Source: an uncultured Lachnospiraceae bacterium
Lineage (GTDB): Bacteria; Bacillota; Clostridia; Lachnospirales; Lachnospiraceae
Length of the DNA: 15,544 bases
Assembly: GCA_905235345.1 (NCBI GenBank)
Contig: CAJOLO010000026.1
Location: 1 to 15,544 of the forward strand
Direction: 5' to 3'
Part shown: positions 13,517-15,544 of the stretch, in pieces
Layout: each line of letters opens with the position of its first letter
Position numbering within the stretch: position 1 is the stretch's first letter
Position numbers and translations under genes: made by a program
The notes under the pieces: model-generated
Database searches by the model: none
Told to the model about the DNA's origin: nothing
The model's input: the letters and a program-made list of their open reading frames with translations, nothing else

Positions 13517-14554
13517 ATGAAGAAGAGAATATCATTATTATTACTTACAGCGGTAACTGCGTTATCGTTGACCGCATGCGGAGGAAGCTCGGAAGGCGGC
13601 AGTTCATCAGAGGGAGGTTCCGGTGATACAATAGAGATTACCAATGTTTCCTACGATCCTACAAGAGAGTTATATGTGGCATATAATGAGATATTTAAGG
13701 AGCATTACAAAGAGGAGACCGGTAAGGATATTGAGATTGTTCAGTCTCACGGAGGTTCGGGTAAACAGGCGAGATCAGTTGTAGAGGGAGCGGATGCTGA
13801 TGTGGTAACACTTGCACTTGAGCATGATATTACACTGATCGAAGAGGCTGGAATGATTGAGTCCGGATGGCTTAGCGAGTTTCCGTTAGATTCTTCACCA
13901 TATACATCTACGATCGTATTTTTGGTACGTAAGGGGAATGAGAAGGATCTGAAGGACTGGGATGACCTTATTAAGCCGGGTGTTGAGGTTATCACTCCCG
14001 ATCCTAAGAGCTCAGGCGGAGCAATGTGGAATTTCCTTGCAGCATGGCAGTATGCAAAGGAGCAGTACGGTGATGACGAGGATAAGATAAAGGATTTTGA
14101 AAGAAGTCTTTATAATAATGTAACTGTTATGGATTCCGGAGCACGTGGCGCAACAACGACCTTTGTTGAGAACGGACAGGGAGATGTGCTTATCGCATGG
14201 GAGAATGAAGCGATTGCGACTCTTAAAGAGTATCCGGATCAGTATGAGCTTGTAACTCCGAGTGTAAGTATTCTTGCACAGCCCAGTGTAGCCATTGTAG
14301 ATGAAAATGCTGACAAGAACGGAACGCAGGAGGCAGCAAAGGAATATCTTGATTATCTCTATTCAGATGAGGCACAGGAGATCATCGCTGAGAACGGCTA
14401 CCGTCCTTCTAATGAGGAGATACTTAATGCACATGGAGATACCTTCGATCTTAATGTTAAGCTCTGCACGATAAATGATTTTGGCGGCTGGAATGAAGCC
14501 TATGATACATATTTCGCAGACGGCGCTATATTTGACGAGATATATTCACATTAA
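13517..14554 (+). CDS. sbp: Sulfate-binding lipoprotein of an ABC transporter
   Basis: Captures sulfate (possibly also thiosulfate) outside the membrane and hands it to the permease. The 345-residue precursor has a lysine-rich start, a hydrophobic stretch (5-17) and a lipobox LTAC, with Cys21 the lipidated residue. A Gly/Ser-rich tether (22-37) follows. Family motifs are SYDPTREL (45-52), SHGGSGKQARSV (77-88), GADADVVTLALEHD (91-104), DPKSSGGAMWNF (162-173), SGARGAT (207-213) and LIAWENE (225-231). Together these keep the serine, Ser-Gly-Gly, alanine and tryptophan positions that hold sulfate in the Salmonella protein. I place the start at ATG 13517, 8 nt after GTGGAGG; an in-frame GTG at 13502 is the Shine-Dalgarno itself. 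It is followed by the cysT permease. Confidence 0.94.
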   Translation: MKKRISLLLLTAVTALSLTACGGSSEGGSSSEGGSGDTIEITNVSYDPTRELYVAYNEIFKEHYKEETGKDIEIVQSHGGSGKQARSVVEGADADVVTLALEHDITLIEEAGMIESGWLSEFPLDSSPYTSTIVFLVRKGNEKDLKDWDDLIKPGVEVITPDPKSSGGAMWNFLAAWQYAKEQYGDDEDKIKDFERSLYNNVTVMDSGARGATTTFVENGQGDVLIAWENEAIATLKEYPDQYELVTPSVSILAQPSVAIVDENADKNGTQEAAKEYLDYLYSDEAQEIIAENGYRPSNEEILNAHGDTFDLNVKLCTINDFGGWNEAYDTYFADGAIFDEIYSH

Positions 14555-14600
14555 TATATTTTATCACAACAGGATAGCGATATAAGGCAAAACGGAGTTT

Positions 14601-14629
14601 TTGAGATTAAGAGAGTAAGCGGTTATATA
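14601..14629 (+). promoter_or_regulatory. Possible promoter between sbp and cysT
   Basis: TTGAGA (14601-14606) and TATATA (14624-14629) have 17-bp spacing; the -35 box matches five of six consensus bases and the -10 box four. If used, transcription would start near 14636 and carry the structured segment at 14669-14771 as a leader for cysT. AT-rich DNA makes such matches common. Confidence 0.3.
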
Positions 14630-14668
14630 GATTTATTACAAATTAAAATATATATTATGAAAATTGTG

Positions 14669-14771
14669 AAGCTCTTATTATTAAATATGCATCGGCACCA
14701 TGCCGATTGCGTATCTATGAAGCATATCTGAACAGATACGTTGGATATAGATAAATATGTGATAAGAGCTT
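14669..14771 (+). promoter_or_regulatory. Structured RNA domain in the sbp-cysT spacer
   Basis: AAGCTCTTAT (14669-14678) pairs perfectly with ATAAGAGCTT (14762-14771) and the helix extends to 13 bp with two G-U pairs (14669-14681 with 14759-14771). Inside lies a strong hairpin, ATCGGCA-CCA-TGCCGAT (14691-14707), extendable at its base. Then come two mutually exclusive options: CGTATCT (14710-14716) with AGATACG (14734-14740), or TATCTG (14725-14730) with CAGATA (14733-14738). The domain ends 30 nt before the cysT ATG. It could be a leader switch, or a processing and stability element that keeps sbp mRNA above permease mRNA. It matches no riboswitch class I recognise. Confidence 0.5.
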
Positions 14772-14801
14772 TTCGATTATCTATAAAAAGGAAGTGAAAG
14801 C

Positions 14802-15544
14802 ATGGAAGATAATCAGGAAGAAATCAGAACTGAATCGAATAGTAGTAAGGAAACTCCGGAGAAATCAGTGGAGACTGCAAAGAAACGCAGAGCAGGTAAG
14901 AAAGGAAAACGGGTCATACCGGGTTTCGGGTTATCGATGGGAATAGTGTTGGCTATGCTGTCAATAATTGTGCTGATACCACTTGCATCAGTCCTTGGAT
15001 ATGCCTTCAGACTGAAACCGGGGGAGATTATCAAGATATTATCGGATTCTACAGTACAGTGGGCATTCTTTACAAGTATATGGACTGCGTTTATAGCGGC
15101 ATTTATCAATGTTATCTTCGGTACTATTCTCGCATGGGTTTTAGTAAGATATGATTTTCCTGGTAAGAGGATAATAGATGGTTTGATAGAGGTGCCATTT
15201 ACACTGCCAACAGCAGTTGCAGGTATCACTCTTTCGAAGATGTATTCTACAACAGGAGAGATTGGGGGCCCATTATCGAAGCTGGGAATTAAAGTATCCT
15301 ATACACATCTTGGTCTTATAGTTGCACTTGTATTCATAGGAATTCCATTCGTGGTAAGGGCGATACAGCCGGTACTTGAGAAGTTTGACAGTCAGTATGA
15401 AGAAGCAGCATATATGCTTGGTGCAGATGCGAAGATAACATTCAGAAGAGTTATTCTTCCGGAATTAAGGCCTGCAATGATCACGGGATTTGGTCTTGCG
15501 TTTGCCAGGGGAATAGGAGAATACGGAAGCGTAATCTATATATC
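14802..15544 (+). CDS. cysT: Sulfate ABC transporter permease CysT/CysU (runs off window)
   Basis: An inner membrane permease subunit for sulfate. The first 247 codons are present and the reading frame is still open at the right edge. An unusually long hydrophilic, Lys/Glu-rich N-terminal tail (1-40) precedes TM1 (about 43-66); further hydrophobic spans lie at about 94-115, 131-147 and 168-186. The ATPase-docking EAA loop is clear: EEAAYMLGADAKITFRRVI at 200-218, followed by LPELRPA (219-225). FTLPTAVAGI (133-142) and the GIGEYGSV block (237-244) are typical of CysT/ModB permeases. AGGAAG (14789-14794) precedes the ATG by 7 nt. The sbp neighbour favours sulfate over molybdate. Genes for CysW and CysA would be expected just beyond the window. 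Confidence 0.93.
   Translation, partial: MEDNQEEIRTESNSSKETPEKSVETAKKRRAGKKGKRVIPGFGLSMGIVLAMLSIIVLIPLASVLGYAFRLKPGEIIKILSDSTVQWAFFTSIWTAFIAAFINVIFGTILAWVLVRYDFPGKRIIDGLIEVPFTLPTAVAGITLSKMYSTTGEIGGPLSKLGIKVSYTHLGLIVALVFIGIPFVVRAIQPVLEKFDSQYEEAAYMLGADAKITFRRVILPELRPAMITGFGLAFARGIGEYGSVIYI

Noticed and set aside
14588..14603. CAAAAC-GGA-GTTTTTG as an sbp terminator
   Set aside because: The stem is short and almost all A-T, too weak for a convincing intrinsic terminator.
14813..15229. A 138-codon open frame on the minus strand opposite cysT
   Set aside because: The + strand frame encodes clear permease motifs including the EAA loop; the opposite frame is a shadow with no family features.

Overview
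The window looks like chromosomal DNA of a Gram-positive, low-to-moderate-GC Clostridia-type bacterium, most likely a Lachnospiraceae relative (Butyrivibrio/Roseburia-like). This is inferred from the purine-rich Shine-Dalgarno sites (GGAGG-type), AT-rich intergenic DNA, a FolB-FolK fusion, a single-polypeptide chorismate mutase-prephenate dehydratase and a lipoprotein-type solute-binding protein. Every gene is on the + strand. I see no IS element, CRISPR array, tRNA or rRNA.

Left part (1-6935), housekeeping metabolism: the last 34 codons of an unidentified gene, then folP and a folB-folK fusion (two steps of folate synthesis plus HPPK), then pheA (chorismate to phenylpyruvate). A good sigma-A-type promoter (3164-3192) then starts a two-gene polyphosphate operon, ppx (exopolyphosphatase-like with HD domain) and ppk (polyphosphate kinase 1).

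Right part (6936-15544), inorganic sulfate uptake and activation: an aprA-like flavoprotein, an aprB-like two-cluster ferredoxin, cysD, cysN, a LacI-family regulator, a sulfate-binding lipoprotein (sbp) and the start of a sulfate permease (cysT), which runs off the window. CysDN would make APS from sulfate and ATP. The AprA/AprB-like pair would reduce APS straight to sulfite, so no APS kinase or PAPS reductase is needed, and none is present here. Sbp and CysT bring sulfate in.

The most notable signal is regulatory. A CG-centred 12-bp palindrome of the form GAAWACGWWTTC, as expected for a LacI/CcpA-type protein, occurs upstream of the aprA promoter, inside aprA and twice upstream of sbp. The regulator encoded between these genes has a recognition helix nearly identical to that of CcpA. 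I found no other close match when reading the window. I infer a local LacI-type regulon controlling sulfate assimilation.

Other signals are a promoter whose predicted start coincides with a perfect 13-bp hairpin in the apr leader, a second leader hairpin, a roughly 155-residue C-terminal extension on CysN that is not an APS kinase, and a ~103-nt structured RNA domain between sbp and cysT.
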